Assembly (NCBI RefSeq): GCF_947498015.1
Contig: NZ_CANMIR010000006.1
Coordinates: 124,001-188,000, forward strand
DNA from: an uncultured Neptuniibacter sp.
GTDB lineage: Bacteria; Pseudomonadota; Gammaproteobacteria; Pseudomonadales; Balneatricaceae
Length of the DNA: 64,000 nt
Reading direction: 5' to 3'
The stretch's first letter is position 1, and each line of letters starts with the position of its first letter. Under the pieces are notes generated by a model, which saw only the letters and a list, made by a program, of their open reading frames with translations, ran no database searches and was not told the origin of the DNA. Of the stretch, positions 33,735 to 44,701 are shown piece after piece. The translations under genes and the position numbers were made by a program.

Positions 33735-34934
33735 ATGTTTCAGAAAAAACTAAGCGTTGCTGCGCTGGCTTTGGGTACTGTTGCAAGTGGCTCTATCGTA
33801 GCTGCTGAAGCTCAGGATGGTTATAAAGTAGATCTTAATCTGCGTACCTTTTACATGAACCGTGATTTTGATCAGGGTTTGAATGATACGCACGCTGCAG
33901 GTCAGGCGTTCAAGTTGAACATTGAATCCCCATACTACGGTGGTGTTGTTGGCTTTGATGCAACTGTAACTAAGGTTGTTGAGCTCTTGGATGATAAAAC
34001 TATCCGCTCTTCCGATGTGTTGAACGAAGAGGGTGATGGTTATACAGCGCTTGAAAATCTGTACGTTAAGTTCAAGCCTGTGGAGAACGTGAACATCCGT
34101 GCAGGCCGTATGGTTATGATGACGCCGCTGCTGAATGATCTGCAGTCCCGTCTTTCTGCGCCAAGTACTCAGGCTGTTTATGCTGATATTGCACTGGATA
34201 ATCTGGATCTGTATGCATTCTATTCAGATGAAGCTTCCCGTAATAACAGCCAGGATTTCTCTGATTACACTGCCAACGGTGAAGATTACGATATCTCATC
34301 TATCGGTGGTTCCTACAAATTTGCTAACGGTCTGAGCGCACAGGTTCAATATGCCGTTGCAGATGATTACCTGAAGCAATCTTTCTTCAACCTGACCTAC
34401 CCAACCAAGCTGGCTGAGTATGATGTCATGTTGGATGCTATCCATATGCGCGGTAAAGATGATGGCGCAATTTATGGCAGCGATTACGACAGTAATCTGA
34501 CCAGCCTGACAGCACGTTTTGCCAAGGGTGATTGGGCTTACACCGTTAACTACCAAACGGTAGGCGGTAGTGATGGATATGACCTGCAGTGGGGTGGTCA
34601 GGACGATACTCAGTACTTCACCTACGGTGCTGTGCAGTTGCTGGACTTCAATGCGGATGATATTCAGGCACTTCAGTTCCGTGTGGACTACGATGTGCCT
34701 TCCTTCCCCGGTCTGCACCTGATGGCGCGTCATACACAGGCGTGGGATATCGATACTGGCACAATGACCAATGGTAAACGTCGCGAGACCAACTTTGATG
34801 CCAAATACACCGTTCAGAGTGGTAAGGCAAAAGATCTGAGTGTGCAGCTGCGTGTTGCACATGTGGATGGTAACTCTATTCCGCGTATCAATGATGTGCG
34901 TTTGATTCTGGATTACCCGATTAGTCTTCTTTAA
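33735..34934 (+). CDS. OprD-family outer-membrane porin
   Basis: A 399-residue outer-membrane channel with signal peptide (about 1-23, ending VAA). A first strand LNLRTFYMNRDF is followed by about 18 strands and a C-terminus NDVRLILDYPISLL. These ends match OprD-type porins, which in Pseudomonas let small carboxylates and basic amino acids pass. Codons look strongly biased (many GGT, GTT and CGT), as in a highly expressed gene. ATG 33735 is preferred over the upstream GTG 33723, since it puts the basic MFQKK start of the signal peptide first. No strong ribosome site is seen. It is a single gene with its own strong terminator. It may supply substrates to the TRAP system (inference). Confidence 0.83.
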   Translation: MFQKKLSVAALALGTVASGSIVAAEAQDGYKVDLNLRTFYMNRDFDQGLNDTHAAGQAFKLNIESPYYGGVVGFDATVTKVVELLDDKTIRSSDVLNEEGDGYTALENLYVKFKPVENVNIRAGRMVMMTPLLNDLQSRLSAPSTQAVYADIALDNLDLYAFYSDEASRNNSQDFSDYTANGEDYDISSIGGSYKFANGLSAQVQYAVADDYLKQSFFNLTYPTKLAEYDVMLDAIHMRGKDDGAIYGSDYDSNLTSLTARFAKGDWAYTVNYQTVGGSDGYDLQWGGQDDTQYFTYGAVQLLDFNADDIQALQFRVDYDVPSFPGLHLMARHTQAWDIDTGTMTNGKRRETNFDAKYTVQSGKAKDLSVQLRVAHVDGNSIPRINDVRLILDYPISLL

Positions 34935-34954
34935 GCATTTTCCCGCTTAAGAAC

Positions 34955-34982
34955 ACAGGGGCCTTCGGGCCCCTGTTTTTTT
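34955..34982 (+). terminator. Rho-independent terminator of the porin gene
   Basis: Stem CAGGGGCC/GGCCCCTG (34956-34963 with 34968-34975) is closed by a stable TTCG tetraloop and followed by seven T. Confidence 0.95.
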
Positions 34983-35131
34983 GTCTGAAATTCCTGATCT
35001 GGTCTATTACCTCTATCGAGATTAAGCTTTAGAGAGGTATGATATCTTTAATAATCATGCCGACCTGTTCTAAGTTGTCACTTTCAACAGGCTGTTTGTT
35101 CGATTCCACAAGAGAATAGAAGGGGTAAAGG

Positions 35132-36634
35132 ATGGATCTCTTGAGTATTGCTGTGGCCTTCAGCAGTTTGCTTTTTGCCGTGCTGCTGATTAAAAACTGG
35201 GGGAAATATAGCGGGCATGCCGCTTCGGGAGGATTTCTCCTGTTGGGTATAGCGGCGCTTCTATCATGTTTACTGGCGGTCTCAAAATTTTGGGTTAGCG
35301 TTTCTCAGCAGGAGCTGTTACCCGATATCGCAAGTATCTCAATCCTTGTGGTTGTCCTTATCTTGGCCGTACTAGGTATCGCCAGAGTGACAAAAGGGTT
35401 GGAAAAGACAGCCTCAGAAAAAACAGAATTGCAGGCATCTCTTCAGGGTGAACTCAGTGAACTTGATAAAGCTAAAAGTCAGGTTGAGGAGAAACTTAAA
35501 GCGGCTGATCGTCTGGATATGCAGTCACAACTACCGGTGCTACTGTGCCGACTGGGAAAGGTTGTTGCGTGTAATGCTGCAGCCGTTGAATTCCTGCGTG
35601 TAGAGAGCCAGGAGGGGCTTCTTGGTGCACCTGTCGAGCAGTTTTCAGCAGCAACACAATCCGAAGGGGAGAGTAAGGAGCTGATTAAGGATTGGCGCAG
35701 ACGGTTGAAGGAGAGTGGCGACTTTTCGTACCGCTGGGTATTCCAGACAGCTGATGGAACCCTGCGACCTCAGATTGTGGTAATGAGTACCCAGTTATTT
35801 GAGGGTGATCTGGTTATTAAGTTGCAGTGTGCAACCAGTGCTGATGATATTGAATCTGAACTGTTTAAAAACTTGGAGTTACAACGTTTTAAAACGGCGA
35901 TTGGTGTTCTGGGTGGGGCTTGTTGCGAGTGGTCGTTCGATAGTGGCCATCTCTGTTACTACTCCTCAGCATTTCCCGAGATTGTAGATTATCCGGATGA
36001 AGAGATTCAGGGGATTAAAAACTTCCCCGAATGGTTATTGGAGAGGATCTCACCGGATAAGCGAGCGGATGTTAAAACCCGATTGAATCGTTTGTCGAGA
36101 AAAGGTTCAGACCCGTTTGAGATGCAGTTCAGTCTGAAATCTAAGAAAGGCGTTTGGTCTAGAGTGGATATGATCATAAAATCCTATCAGATCGAAGAGG
36201 AAGACCGGGTCTTTGCTTATTTCACCGATACAACCTACCAGTATCAGAACCGTCATGGTGGAGCCAAGCTGTTTTCACTGGTTGAGAACAGCTGTAATCC
36301 GATGATGCTGTTAACCGGCTTATCTGAGATTGAGTATGTTAACCCCGCCTTTGTTCGTGCAACCGGATTTAATCTTCCGGATATGGAAGGGGTTCAATTG
36401 AAGGATTTTCTCGCGGGTGTGGGTAAGCCTGAAGAGAATGATCTGTTGCTGGGGTCTGTTCGCCAGGGGCAATTGTGGGCAGGGGATATGGAGCTGCGAT
36501 TACAGGGCGAGGCGGGGAAGGTTAATGTGATCTCGTTGCCCATCGAACCGGTTAAAACGCATCTGGGACTGTATTATCTGGTCAGCTTTGAAAAAGTTAA
36601 AACGGAAGAGCCCTCGAGACTCGTGAGTTTGTAA
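35132..36634 (+). CDS. Membrane PAS-domain protein without output domain
   Basis: A 500-residue protein. Three hydrophobic segments lie at about 5-22, 33-52 and 65-84. A coiled coil (about 92-130) leads to three PAS-like regions at about 130-235, 250-365 and 372-490. The last carries SEIEYVNPAFVRATGF, a typical PAS core. No kinase, GGDEF, EAL, methyl-accepting or DNA-binding domain follows. It may act as a sensor that signals through a partner protein, or be a remnant of a longer sensor. A bidirectional terminator lies right behind it, so no 3' output domain has been cut off in this locus. Function is not known. Confidence 0.75.
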   Translation: MDLLSIAVAFSSLLFAVLLIKNWGKYSGHAASGGFLLLGIAALLSCLLAVSKFWVSVSQQELLPDIASISILVVVLILAVLGIARVTKGLEKTASEKTELQASLQGELSELDKAKSQVEEKLKAADRLDMQSQLPVLLCRLGKVVACNAAAVEFLRVESQEGLLGAPVEQFSAATQSEGESKELIKDWRRRLKESGDFSYRWVFQTADGTLRPQIVVMSTQLFEGDLVIKLQCATSADDIESELFKNLELQRFKTAIGVLGGACCEWSFDSGHLCYYSSAFPEIVDYPDEEIQGIKNFPEWLLERISPDKRADVKTRLNRLSRKGSDPFEMQFSLKSKKGVWSRVDMIIKSYQIEEEDRVFAYFTDTTYQYQNRHGGAKLFSLVENSCNPMMLLTGLSEIEYVNPAFVRATGFNLPDMEGVQLKDFLAGVGKPEENDLLLGSVRQGQLWAGDMELRLQGEAGKVNVISLPIEPVKTHLGLYYLVSFEKVKTEEPSRLVSL

Positions 36635-36642
36635 GAGGAAAT

Positions 36643-36676
36643 AAAAAAGCCGCAGCTTAAAAACTGCGGCTTTTTT
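36643..36676. terminator. Bidirectional terminator between the PAS gene and gatB
   Basis: Stem GCCGCAG/CTGCGGC (36649-36655 with 36664-36670) is flanked by six A on the left and six T on the right. It works as an A/T-tailed hairpin in both directions for the two convergent genes. Confidence 0.92.
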
Positions 36677-36693
36677 GTAAAATCAGCTTAAGC

Positions 36694-38148
36694 TCAGTCG
36701 GCCAGAGCGTCCAGTTTCTGTTTCAGGATTCCCTGTACCTGACCTGGGTTGGCCTTGCCCTGAGAGGCTTTCATGACCTGCCCCATAAAGAAACCGATCA
36801 TTTTGCCACGTTTCTCTGGCTCAGCATTCACGTACTGATCAACCTGAGGTGTATTGTTGCTGATAACATCATCAACAATCTTTTCTATGGCACCGCTATC
36901 CGTAACCTGCTTAAGGCCTTTGGCTTCAATGATCTCATCAGCGCTGCCGCCTTCATTCCACATCACTTCAAATACCTGCTTGGCAATCTTGCCAGAGATC
37001 GTATTGTCTTTAATGCGTTCCAGAAGGCTGCCGAGCTGTTCTGCAGATACAGGGCTTGACTGGATCTGTATATCATTCTGATTGAGCATTTTGGAGAGCT
37101 CACCCATGGCCCAGTTTGCAGCCAGTTTTGCGTCGTTAGCTGCTTTGGCCACGGTTTCAAAATATTCTGCCATGGTGCGATCACCGGACAGTACCATCGC
37201 ATCGTAGTCGCTCAGCTTATAATCGGCTAAGAAGCGAGCTTTACGCGCATCGGGTAGCTCCGGAAGTGTCTCACGGACCGCTTCAATGTAGCTGTCATCG
37301 ATCTCGATAGGCAGTAGGTCCGGACAGGGGAAGTAACGGTAGTCATTGGCTTCTTCTTTGGAGCGCATGGAACGGGTTTCGTTCTTGTCAGCGTCGTAGA
37401 GTCGGGTTGCCTGTTCTACGCGACCGCCATCTTCGATCAGGTCGATCTGGCGCTCTATCTCGCCCACAATCGCTTTTTCAATAAAGCGGAACGAGTTGAT
37501 GTTCTTTGTCTCGGTACGGGTGCCGAACTCTTCCTGACCTTTTGGGCGAACCGAAACGTTACAGTCGCAACGGAACGAGCCTTCAGCCATATTTCCATCA
37601 CAGATGCCAAGGCTGGTGACGATAGAGTGAATCTTACGGACGTAAGCTACAGCTTCTTCAGCGCTACGCATATCAGGTTCAGAGACGATCTCGAGCAGAG
37701 GTGTGCCCGCACGGTTCAGGTCTATACCTGTCATGCTTGGAAATGCGTCATGAATAGATTTGCCTGCATCTTCCTCTAAGTGGGCGCGAGTGACGCCTAT
37801 TCGTTTCTCTGTGCCATCTTCCAGTGTGATATCAATATGACCCACACCGACAATCGGATGGAAGAGCTGGCTGGTCTGATAGCCTTTGGGCAGATCAGGG
37901 TAGAAATAGTTTTTGCGGTCAAAAACAGATCTGCGGCCGATTTCAGCATCGACAGCCAGACCGAATTTAACCGCCATTCTCAGTGCTTCTTCATTGAACA
38001 CTGGAAGTGTGCCAGGTAGGGCAAGGTCAACTGCGCAAGCCTGGGTGTTGGGTTCGGCACCAAATTCTGTACTGGCACCGGAAAAGATTTTGGATTTTGT
38101 CGCTAGCTGGGCGTGAATTTCAAGCCCGATTACCGCTTCCCATTCCAT
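36694..38148 (-). CDS. gatB: Asp-tRNA(Asn)/Glu-tRNA(Gln) amidotransferase subunit B
   Basis: Subunit B of the tRNA-dependent amidotransferase that turns Glu-tRNA(Gln) or Asp-tRNA(Asn) into the amide form. GatB binds the tRNA and carries the kinase/transamidase site. At 484 aa it is full length. It has the N-terminal [13 protein letters not shown], the cradle region with [14 protein letters not shown] (about 78-91), [12 protein letters not shown] (about 180), and the C-terminal YqeY-like tail (about 340-484) ending [16 protein letters not shown]. It is the last gene of the operon gatC-gatA-gatB, 14 bases after gatA. Confidence 0.97.
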   Translation of the reverse strand: MEWEAVIGLEIHAQLATKSKIFSGASTEFGAEPNTQACAVDLALPGTLPVFNEEALRMAVKFGLAVDAEIGRRSVFDRKNYFYPDLPKGYQTSQLFHPIVGVGHIDITLEDGTEKRIGVTRAHLEEDAGKSIHDAFPSMTGIDLNRAGTPLLEIVSEPDMRSAEEAVAYVRKIHSIVTSLGICDGNMAEGSFRCDCNVSVRPKGQEEFGTRTETKNINSFRFIEKAIVGEIERQIDLIEDGGRVEQATRLYDADKNETRSMRSKEEANDYRYFPCPDLLPIEIDDSYIEAVRETLPELPDARKARFLADYKLSDYDAMVLSGDRTMAEYFETVAKAANDAKLAANWAMGELSKMLNQNDIQIQSSPVSAEQLGSLLERIKDNTISGKIAKQVFEVMWNEGGSADEIIEAKGLKQVTDSGAIEKIVDDVISNNTPQVDQYVNAEPEKRGKMIGFFMGQVMKASQGKANPGQVQGILKQKLDALAD

Positions 38149-38162
38149 GATTTATAAACCTC

Positions 38163-39614
38163 TCAGATACCTTGTGGTGACTGTGTATGCCAATCAGTTG
38201 CCAGCTGGAATTGGTGGGCAACGTTCAATAGCTTCTGTTCGGCAAAGTAGTCGCCAATAATTTGCAGGCCTGTGGGTAAACCATTGACAGTGCCGCAAGG
38301 GACAGACATACCGGGAAGGCCTGCCAGGTTCAGGGAGATAGTAAAGATATCTTCCATGTACATGGCGACAGGGTCTGAGGATTTTTCACCGATCTTAAAG
38401 GCTGGGTGTGGAGTGGTAGGTCCCATAATAACATCGACTTCGCTCAAGACTTTGGCAAAATCGTCACGAATCAGGCGTCGAATCTGCTGTGCTTTGTTGT
38501 AGTAAGCATCATAGAAGCCTTCGGATAGTGCATATGCGCCGATCATAATGCGGCGTTTTACTTCAGGGCCAAAACCTTCACCACGGCTGCGTTTATAAAG
38601 ATCTTCAAGATCAACAGGGCTTTCGCAGCGATATCCGTAACGAACCCCATCGAAGCGTGAAAGGTTAGAAGATGCTTCAGCCGGAGCGATGATGTAATAA
38701 GCCGGAATCGATAGCGCTGTATTGGGTAGGCTGACCTCTTTTACTGTGGCGCCCAGTTTTTCGAACTCTTTAATGGCGGCCTGTGTTTGTGCTGCAATAT
38801 CAGCATCAAGGTCATCCATAAAGAACTCTTTAGGCAGGCCGATCTTAAGACCATCGAGTGGCTTATTCAGGTCGGCTGTGTAATCGGGTACTTCACGGTC
38901 AACAGAGGTTGAGTCGTGTTTGTCGAACCCTGCCATCACATTCAGCATCATCGCAGCGTCTTCAGCTGACTTTGTCATCGGTCCACCCTGATCAAGCGAG
39001 GATGCAAATGCGATCATGCCAAACCGTGATACGCGACCATAGGTGGGTTTAAGACCTGTAATGCCACATAACGCGGCCGGTTGGCGGATCGAGCCGCCAG
39101 TATCTGTCCCCGTAGCTGCCGGTGTTAACTGGGCTGCAACTGCAGCTGCAGAACCACCCGAAGAGCCTCCGGGAACACAATCGGTATTCCAGGGATTTTT
39201 TGAGGGGCCGTAGAAGCTGCTTTCATTGGATGAGCCCATCGCAAACTCATCCATATTGGTTTTACCCAGCATGACAGCGCCAGCGGCATTAAATTTGTTT
39301 ACGACAGTAGCGTTATAAGGGGATATAAAGTTGTCCAGCATACGTGATGCGCAGCTTGTTCGAACCCCTTCGGTGCAGAAAATATCTTTATGGGCCATCG
39401 GCAGGCCGGTAAAGGCACCTGAAGTGCCTGCTGCGATCGCTTCGTCGGCAGCTTGGGCCTGTGTCAGTGCTTGCTCTTCGGTCACAGTGATGAAGCTGTT
39501 GTACTTGTCATCTTCTGACTTGATGCGGGCCAGATAGGCCTGAGTGAGCTCGACGCTGCTGAATTCGCCTTGCTTAAGGCCCTGTGCCAGCTCGGCTAGT
39601 GTTTTGTCAAACAT
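38163..39614 (-). CDS. gatA: Asp-tRNA(Asn)/Glu-tRNA(Gln) amidotransferase subunit A
   Basis: Subunit A of GatCAB, an amidase-signature enzyme that frees ammonia from glutamine for the amidation. It has 483 aa. The Ser-cisSer-Lys triad can be seen in MAHKDIF (Lys near 77), [13 protein letters not shown] (about 147-160) and [13 protein letters not shown] (about 167-180). It follows gatC by 42 bases and is followed by gatB. It is complete and ordinary. Confidence 0.97.
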   Translation of the reverse strand: MFDKTLAELAQGLKQGEFSSVELTQAYLARIKSEDDKYNSFITVTEEQALTQAQAADEAIAAGTSGAFTGLPMAHKDIFCTEGVRTSCASRMLDNFISPYNATVVNKFNAAGAVMLGKTNMDEFAMGSSNESSFYGPSKNPWNTDCVPGGSSGGSAAAVAAQLTPAATGTDTGGSIRQPAALCGITGLKPTYGRVSRFGMIAFASSLDQGGPMTKSAEDAAMMLNVMAGFDKHDSTSVDREVPDYTADLNKPLDGLKIGLPKEFFMDDLDADIAAQTQAAIKEFEKLGATVKEVSLPNTALSIPAYYIIAPAEASSNLSRFDGVRYGYRCESPVDLEDLYKRSRGEGFGPEVKRRIMIGAYALSEGFYDAYYNKAQQIRRLIRDDFAKVLSEVDVIMGPTTPHPAFKIGEKSSDPVAMYMEDIFTISLNLAGLPGMSVPCGTVNGLPTGLQIIGDYFAEQKLLNVAHQFQLATDWHTQSPQGI

Positions 39615-39656
39615 GGAATCTTTTTCCTTTAATCATTTCCGTCTGGATGGGCGGGA

Positions 39657-39944
39657 TCATTCAATAACTTTGGGAACCAGGAAGAGCCCGTTTTCAACGG
39701 CCGGAGCAACGGATTGTAGTTGTTCGCGTTGATTCTCCTCCGTGACGTTATCACTACGAAGGCGTTGAACGGCATCCAGAGGGTGGGCCATAGGTGCTAC
39801 ATCAGTAGTGTCTACGGCTTGCATCTGGTCGACCAGTTCCAGAATGTTTGACAGATTTTGCGCGTATTCAGGAGCGTCCTGTTCTTCAATTTGAAGGCGC
39901 GCCAGATGGGCGATTTTGTCCACATCAGAGCGATCCAGAGACAT
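39657..39944 (-). CDS. gatC: Asp-tRNA(Asn)/Glu-tRNA(Gln) amidotransferase subunit C
   Basis: Small clamp subunit (95 aa) that wraps GatA and GatB together. It shows the family pattern [13 protein letters not shown] near the N-terminus and the loop [14 protein letters not shown] (about 43-56) that binds GatA. It is the first gene of the gatCAB operon and diverges from mreB across a 222-base gap that must hold both promoters. Confidence 0.93.
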   Translation of the reverse strand: MSLDRSDVDKIAHLARLQIEEQDAPEYAQNLSNILELVDQMQAVDTTDVAPMAHPLDAVQRLRSDNVTEENQREQLQSVAPAVENGLFLVPKVIE

Positions 39945-40154
39945 AATTTACTCTCACTTTTTGAGATGGCTTTCAGAGAAAGCGAAAAGGGGAAAAAACC
40001 AAGAGACGTACGTTACCATAACCCCACTGCTTCATGAAGGAAATTTAGCCCGTGTTTTTAGAGGGTTTTACTATTTTCACCTTGCTCAAAAGTCTTGCCG
40101 TTGTTAGAGTTACGTGTTTTCAGGATATAGCGGCTATACCTGCAGATTTCTTAG

Positions 40155-41204
<1,050 letters not shown>

Positions 41205-41244
41205 ACTATGTCATCAGTTATCTCTAAATCTTTAAGTATGATGT

Positions 41245-41269
41245 GTCACCTCCTGTTTCAGGGGGTGGC
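41245..41269 (+). promoter_or_regulatory. Hairpin that buries the mreC ribosome-binding site
   Basis: CACCTCCTG (41247-41255) pairs with CAGGGGGTG (41259-41267) over nine base pairs with one G-U and a TTT loop. Two more pairs (41245-41246 with 41268-41269) can extend it. The 3' strand contains the Shine-Dalgarno sequence AGGGGGTG (41260-41267) of mreC. There is no T run, so it is not a terminator. It should lower or control mreC translation relative to mreB. Confidence 0.7.
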
Positions 41270-41271
41270 CT

Positions 41272-42123
41272 ATTAAAACTATCTTCCTGGGCCGTTCTTC
41301 CGGCCGATTTTTTTTCTTTCTATTACTACTCGCCTTTGCGTTAATGGCTGCGGATCTGTATTCGGCCAAAGTGCGTGATGGGCGTGCCTATCTGTCACTT
41401 ATTCTGACCCCTTTGCAGTGGATTGTGGATGTTCCTAGTCGTGTTGCTGGGGAGGTTTCTGAGGTCGTTGTCGATCGTAGTTTATTATTGAAAGAGAATG
41501 CCAAACTAAAAGCGGAAGCATTGCAGCTTGAGCGTAAAGTTCAGCAAAATGATGCTCTGCGACAGGAGAACGGCCGTCTAAGAAGCTTGTTGAAAGGCAG
41601 TCAACGCGTTGATGAAGAGGTGGTGCTTGTAGAGTTGATAGGGGTCAATCCCGATCCATTTCAGCATCAGGTTATTATCAATCAGGGTAGTGAAAATCAG
41701 GTCACAATGGGGCAGCCGATTCTGGATGCCGGTGGAGTCATGGGGCAGGTTACTGAGATTTCGCACTATACCAGTCGTGTGATGTTGATTACTGATGCCC
41801 GGCACGCTTTACCGGTTGAGGTCAATCGGAGTGGTTTCCGCAGTATCGCATTAGGTAAGGGGCAGTTAGGCGAGTTAGAACTGGATCATGTACCGGATAC
41901 CGCAGATATTGATGAGGGTGATCTGATCGTAACCTCAGGACTGGGTGGCCGTTTCCCCCGAGGCTATCCTGTGGCCACTGTCTCGGAAGTGATCCGTGAC
42001 CCAGGTCAGAGCTTCTCTAAAGTGAAAATTAAGCCGACAGCGATGCTGAATAAATCCAGGCATCTGCTACTGGTGAATCTGCCCGCTCGCCCTTCCGATC
42101 CTCCCGAGGAGGAGCAAGAGTGA
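41272..42123 (+). CDS. mreC: Rod shape-determining protein MreC (non-standard ATT start)
   Basis: Bitopic membrane protein linking MreB to the periplasmic peptidoglycan synthases. From this start it has 283 aa: a short cytoplasmic tail, a membrane segment (about 13-28, rich in Phe and Leu), a coiled coil (about 60-110) and the beta-rich MreC domain with VMLITDARHALPVEV and SGLGGRFPRGYPV. The first standard start codon is ATG 41344, which would remove the whole anchor. The frame is open back to a TGA at 41239 and offers only ATT 41272 or CTG 41287. Reading ATT gives (M)KTIFLGRSS, aligned with MKPIFSRGPS of the E. coli protein. An AGGGGG ribosome site lies six bases upstream. Gene identity is certain; the ATT start is inferred. 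Confidence 0.88.
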   Translation: MKTIFLGRSSGRFFFFLLLLAFALMAADLYSAKVRDGRAYLSLILTPLQWIVDVPSRVAGEVSEVVVDRSLLLKENAKLKAEALQLERKVQQNDALRQENGRLRSLLKGSQRVDEEVVLVELIGVNPDPFQHQVIINQGSENQVTMGQPILDAGGVMGQVTEISHYTSRVMLITDARHALPVEVNRSGFRSIALGKGQLGELELDHVPDTADIDEGDLIVTSGLGGRFPRGYPVATVSEVIRDPGQSFSKVKIKPTAMLNKSRHLLLVNLPARPSDPPEEEQE

Positions 42124-42620
42124 ATAGCCATGATGTAGCCGCTCCAGGTGGGGGCGGCTTTATTATTTTAGCCACCTTTCTTGTAGGTCTGATGCTAAGT
42201 CAGATCCCGATGCCCCACCTTTTTGAATGGGCGCGTCCGGAATGGGTCGCCATGATCCTGATCTATTGGGTCATGGCATTGCCGCACCGTGTAGGAATGG
42301 GTGTCGCTTTTTTTCTCGGCCTGCTATTGGATGTGATTAAAGGAAGTGTTCTGGGTCTAAATGCACTTTCTCTGACTATTATCGCCTTCCTGACTCTGGT
42401 TCTGCATCAACGTTTGCGTATGTTTCCTTTGGTACAGCAAGCGCTGATGGTGATGGTTTTAGTGGGTATCAATCAGTTGCTCTTTCATTGGATGCAGGCA
42501 TTTACAGGATATACCGGAGAGAGTCTGATCTTTCTGTTACCGTGTCTGATGAGCGGGTTGTTGTGGCCTTGGCTCTTTGTGATCTTACGCGGCATTCGTC
42601 GCTTTTTCCGCATCCGCTAG
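42120..42620 (+). CDS. mreD: Rod shape-determining protein MreD
   Basis: Integral membrane protein (166 aa) of the elongasome with about five hydrophobic segments and the family signature FFLGLLLDVIKGSVLGLNAL (about 64-83). It starts at GTG 42120, overlapping the mreC stop by four bases (GTGA), so the two are translationally coupled. Confidence 0.93.
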   Translation: MNSHDVAAPGGGGFIILATFLVGLMLSQIPMPHLFEWARPEWVAMILIYWVMALPHRVGMGVAFFLGLLLDVIKGSVLGLNALSLTIIAFLTLVLHQRLRMFPLVQQALMVMVLVGINQLLFHWMQAFTGYTGESLIFLLPCLMSGLLWPWLFVILRGIRRFFRIR

Positions 42621-42628
42621 GAGCATCT

Positions 42629-43219
42629 GTGAATCTGATACTGGCTTCTGCATCACCGCGACGTAAAGCACTGCTTGAACAGATCGGTGTTCAATGCCAA
42701 GTGTCCCCTGTGGATATTTGTGAAGTTCCGCTTGCTGGAGAGGCTGCGAGCACTTATGTAGAGCGTTTAGCCATTGAGAAAGCACGGTGCTGTTTCAAAT
42801 TAGGATCCGAGGAAAGTGTTGTGTTGGGGGCGGATACGACCGTGGTCGTTGATGGAGTGATCATGGGAAAACCTGAGGATCAGGAGGATGCGATCCGTAC
42901 ACTGCTGAGTCTGTCAGGTCGAACCCATCAAGTGATAACCGCTGTGGCCGTTGTGACTGCTGAACAAACGCAGTCGGTTGTGGTCGAAACGGATGTTCGT
43001 TTTAAATCGTTAACGCGAGAGGAGTGTCTTGCGTACTGGTGTACCGGGGAGCCGGCTGATAAAGCAGGCTCATATGGTATTCAGGGTTATGGCGCCATAT
43101 TTGTCGAAGAGATTAAGGGTAGCTATTCTGCAGTAGTAGGGCTTCCTTTAGCGGAAACTGCAGCGATGTTAAAACAGGTGGACGTACCAGTCTGGCAGTC
43201 TGAACAGGATAAGGGATAG
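42629..43219 (+). CDS. maf: Maf-family nucleoside triphosphate pyrophosphatase
   Basis: A 196-residue house-cleaning enzyme that hydrolyses non-canonical or excess NTPs. The YhdE branch prefers dTTP and UTP. It opens with the Maf motif LILASASPRRKALLEQIG and carries GADTTVVVDG (about 70-79), IMGKPEDQEDA and GKAGSYGIQG-like DKAGSYGIQGYGA (about 148-160). The start is GTG 42629 with AGGAG five bases upstream; a longer frame inside mreD is rejected. It sits between mreD and rng as in other gammaproteobacteria. Confidence 0.92.
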   Translation: MNLILASASPRRKALLEQIGVQCQVSPVDICEVPLAGEAASTYVERLAIEKARCCFKLGSEESVVLGADTTVVVDGVIMGKPEDQEDAIRTLLSLSGRTHQVITAVAVVTAEQTQSVVVETDVRFKSLTREECLAYWCTGEPADKAGSYGIQGYGAIFVEEIKGSYSAVVGLPLAETAAMLKQVDVPVWQSEQDKG

Positions 43220-43222
43220 GTC

Positions 43223-44689
43223 ATGGGTGAAGAGATACTGATCAACTTTACACCAATGGAAACGCGGGTTGCGGTTATCGAAAATGGGATGCCGCAAGAG
43301 GTGTATGTTGAGCGCGTCCATCGTCGGGGAATTGTTGGTAATATTTATCAGGGGAAGGTTGTCAGGGTGTTGCCGGGGATGCAGGCAGCGTTCGTTGATA
43401 TCGGCCTTGAACGTGCTGCTTTTATCCATGTGGAAGAGGTATTACCTCAAGGCGCAAGCCATGAGGAGAAGAATAATACCTCGATTGTACAGGTCTTGCG
43501 TGAAGGGCAGTCCCTACTTGTTCAGGTGACAAAAGATCCGATTGGAACAAAAGGGGCACGTCTAACCACTCACCTCTCGCTTCCCTCCCGATACCTTGTC
43601 TGTATGCCGGGTAATCGTCATATTGGGGTCTCCCAGCGCATCGAGGATGTTGAAGAGCGAGATCGTCTACGTTCAATTATCCAGTCTATGATTGAAAACG
43701 ATGAGGGCGATCCTGCGGGATTCATTCTGCGTACGGTTGCAGAAGGCGCGGCAGAAGCAGAGCTTAAAGCAGATATCCAGTTCTTGAGGCGTTTATGGGC
43801 GTCGATAAAAGAGAAGATCTCCTCTGCAAAAGCACCCAGTGTAATTTATGAAGATCTGCCCCTGAATATGCGAGCCCTGCGTGATATGGCGCATACTGGT
43901 TTGGAGCGTATTCGGATCGATTCACGAGAAACATTCCAGAAAGCAGAAGCGTTTGTTCAGGCGCTGGTGCCGGAGGTTGCTGATACACTGGAGTACTATC
44001 CAGGTGAACGACCGATCTTCGATCTCTTTAATGTCGAGGAGGAGATTCAGAAGGCTCTGGGACGTAAGGTGGAGCTTAAGTCTGGTGGATATTTGATCTT
44101 TGATCAAACTGAAGCGATGACCACTGTGGATGTCAATACGGGGGCTTTTGTCGGTCACCGTAATCTGGAAGAAACCATATTTAAGACCAACCTTGAAGCT
44201 GCTACGGCGATAGGTCGGCAACTCAGATTACGTAATCTGGGTGGAATTATCATTATTGATTTTATCGATATGGAAGATCCGGATCATCAGCGTCAGGTGC
44301 TACGTACCCTGGAAAGGGTGCTTGAAAGAGATCATGCTAAATGTAAGGTGACAGGTGTTTCTGATCTGGGCCTTGTTGAGATGACTCGCAAACGTACCCG
44401 TGAGAGTCTGGAACAGGTGCTCTGTGATGTCTGTAGTGAGTGTCAGGGCCGGGGTTCGATTAAAACTCCAGAAACAGTCTGTTATGAGATTTTCAGGGAA
44501 ATATTAAGACAGCATCGAGCTTATGATACGGATAGTTACCTAGTTTTGGCTGCACAGCCAGTGGTGGATTATCTGCTTGATGATGCCTCAAATCATGTGG
44601 CTGAACTGGAAGCGTTTATCGGGAAAACGATTCGTTTTCAGGTAGAGCCTATCTATAACGCAGAAAGTTTTGATGTTGTTCTGCGTTAG
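43223..44689 (+). CDS. rng: Ribonuclease G
   Basis: Endoribonuclease of the RNase E/G family (488 aa), acting in 16S rRNA 5' end maturation and mRNA decay. The S1 domain covers about 35-130. The catalytic aspartates lie in IIIIDFIDMEDPDHQ (about 302-316) and VTGVSDLGLVEMTRKR (about 340-355). The zinc-link CDVCSECQGRG follows at about 400. There is no long C-terminal scaffold, which separates it from RNase E. It starts three bases after the maf stop. It is complete. Confidence 0.95.
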   Translation: MGEEILINFTPMETRVAVIENGMPQEVYVERVHRRGIVGNIYQGKVVRVLPGMQAAFVDIGLERAAFIHVEEVLPQGASHEEKNNTSIVQVLREGQSLLVQVTKDPIGTKGARLTTHLSLPSRYLVCMPGNRHIGVSQRIEDVEERDRLRSIIQSMIENDEGDPAGFILRTVAEGAAEAELKADIQFLRRLWASIKEKISSAKAPSVIYEDLPLNMRALRDMAHTGLERIRIDSRETFQKAEAFVQALVPEVADTLEYYPGERPIFDLFNVEEEIQKALGRKVELKSGGYLIFDQTEAMTTVDVNTGAFVGHRNLEETIFKTNLEAATAIGRQLRLRNLGGIIIIDFIDMEDPDHQRQVLRTLERVLERDHAKCKVTGVSDLGLVEMTRKRTRESLEQVLCDVCSECQGRGSIKTPETVCYEIFREILRQHRAYDTDSYLVLAAQPVVDYLLDDASNHVAELEAFIGKTIRFQVEPIYNAESFDVVLR

Positions 44690-44701
44690 AAGGAATTATT
44701 T

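Noticed and set aside
34296-34862. 188-residue minus-strand open frame inside the OprD-type porin
   Set aside because: It lies wholly within a clearly coding, highly expressed porin gene and has no ribosome site or recognisable domain.
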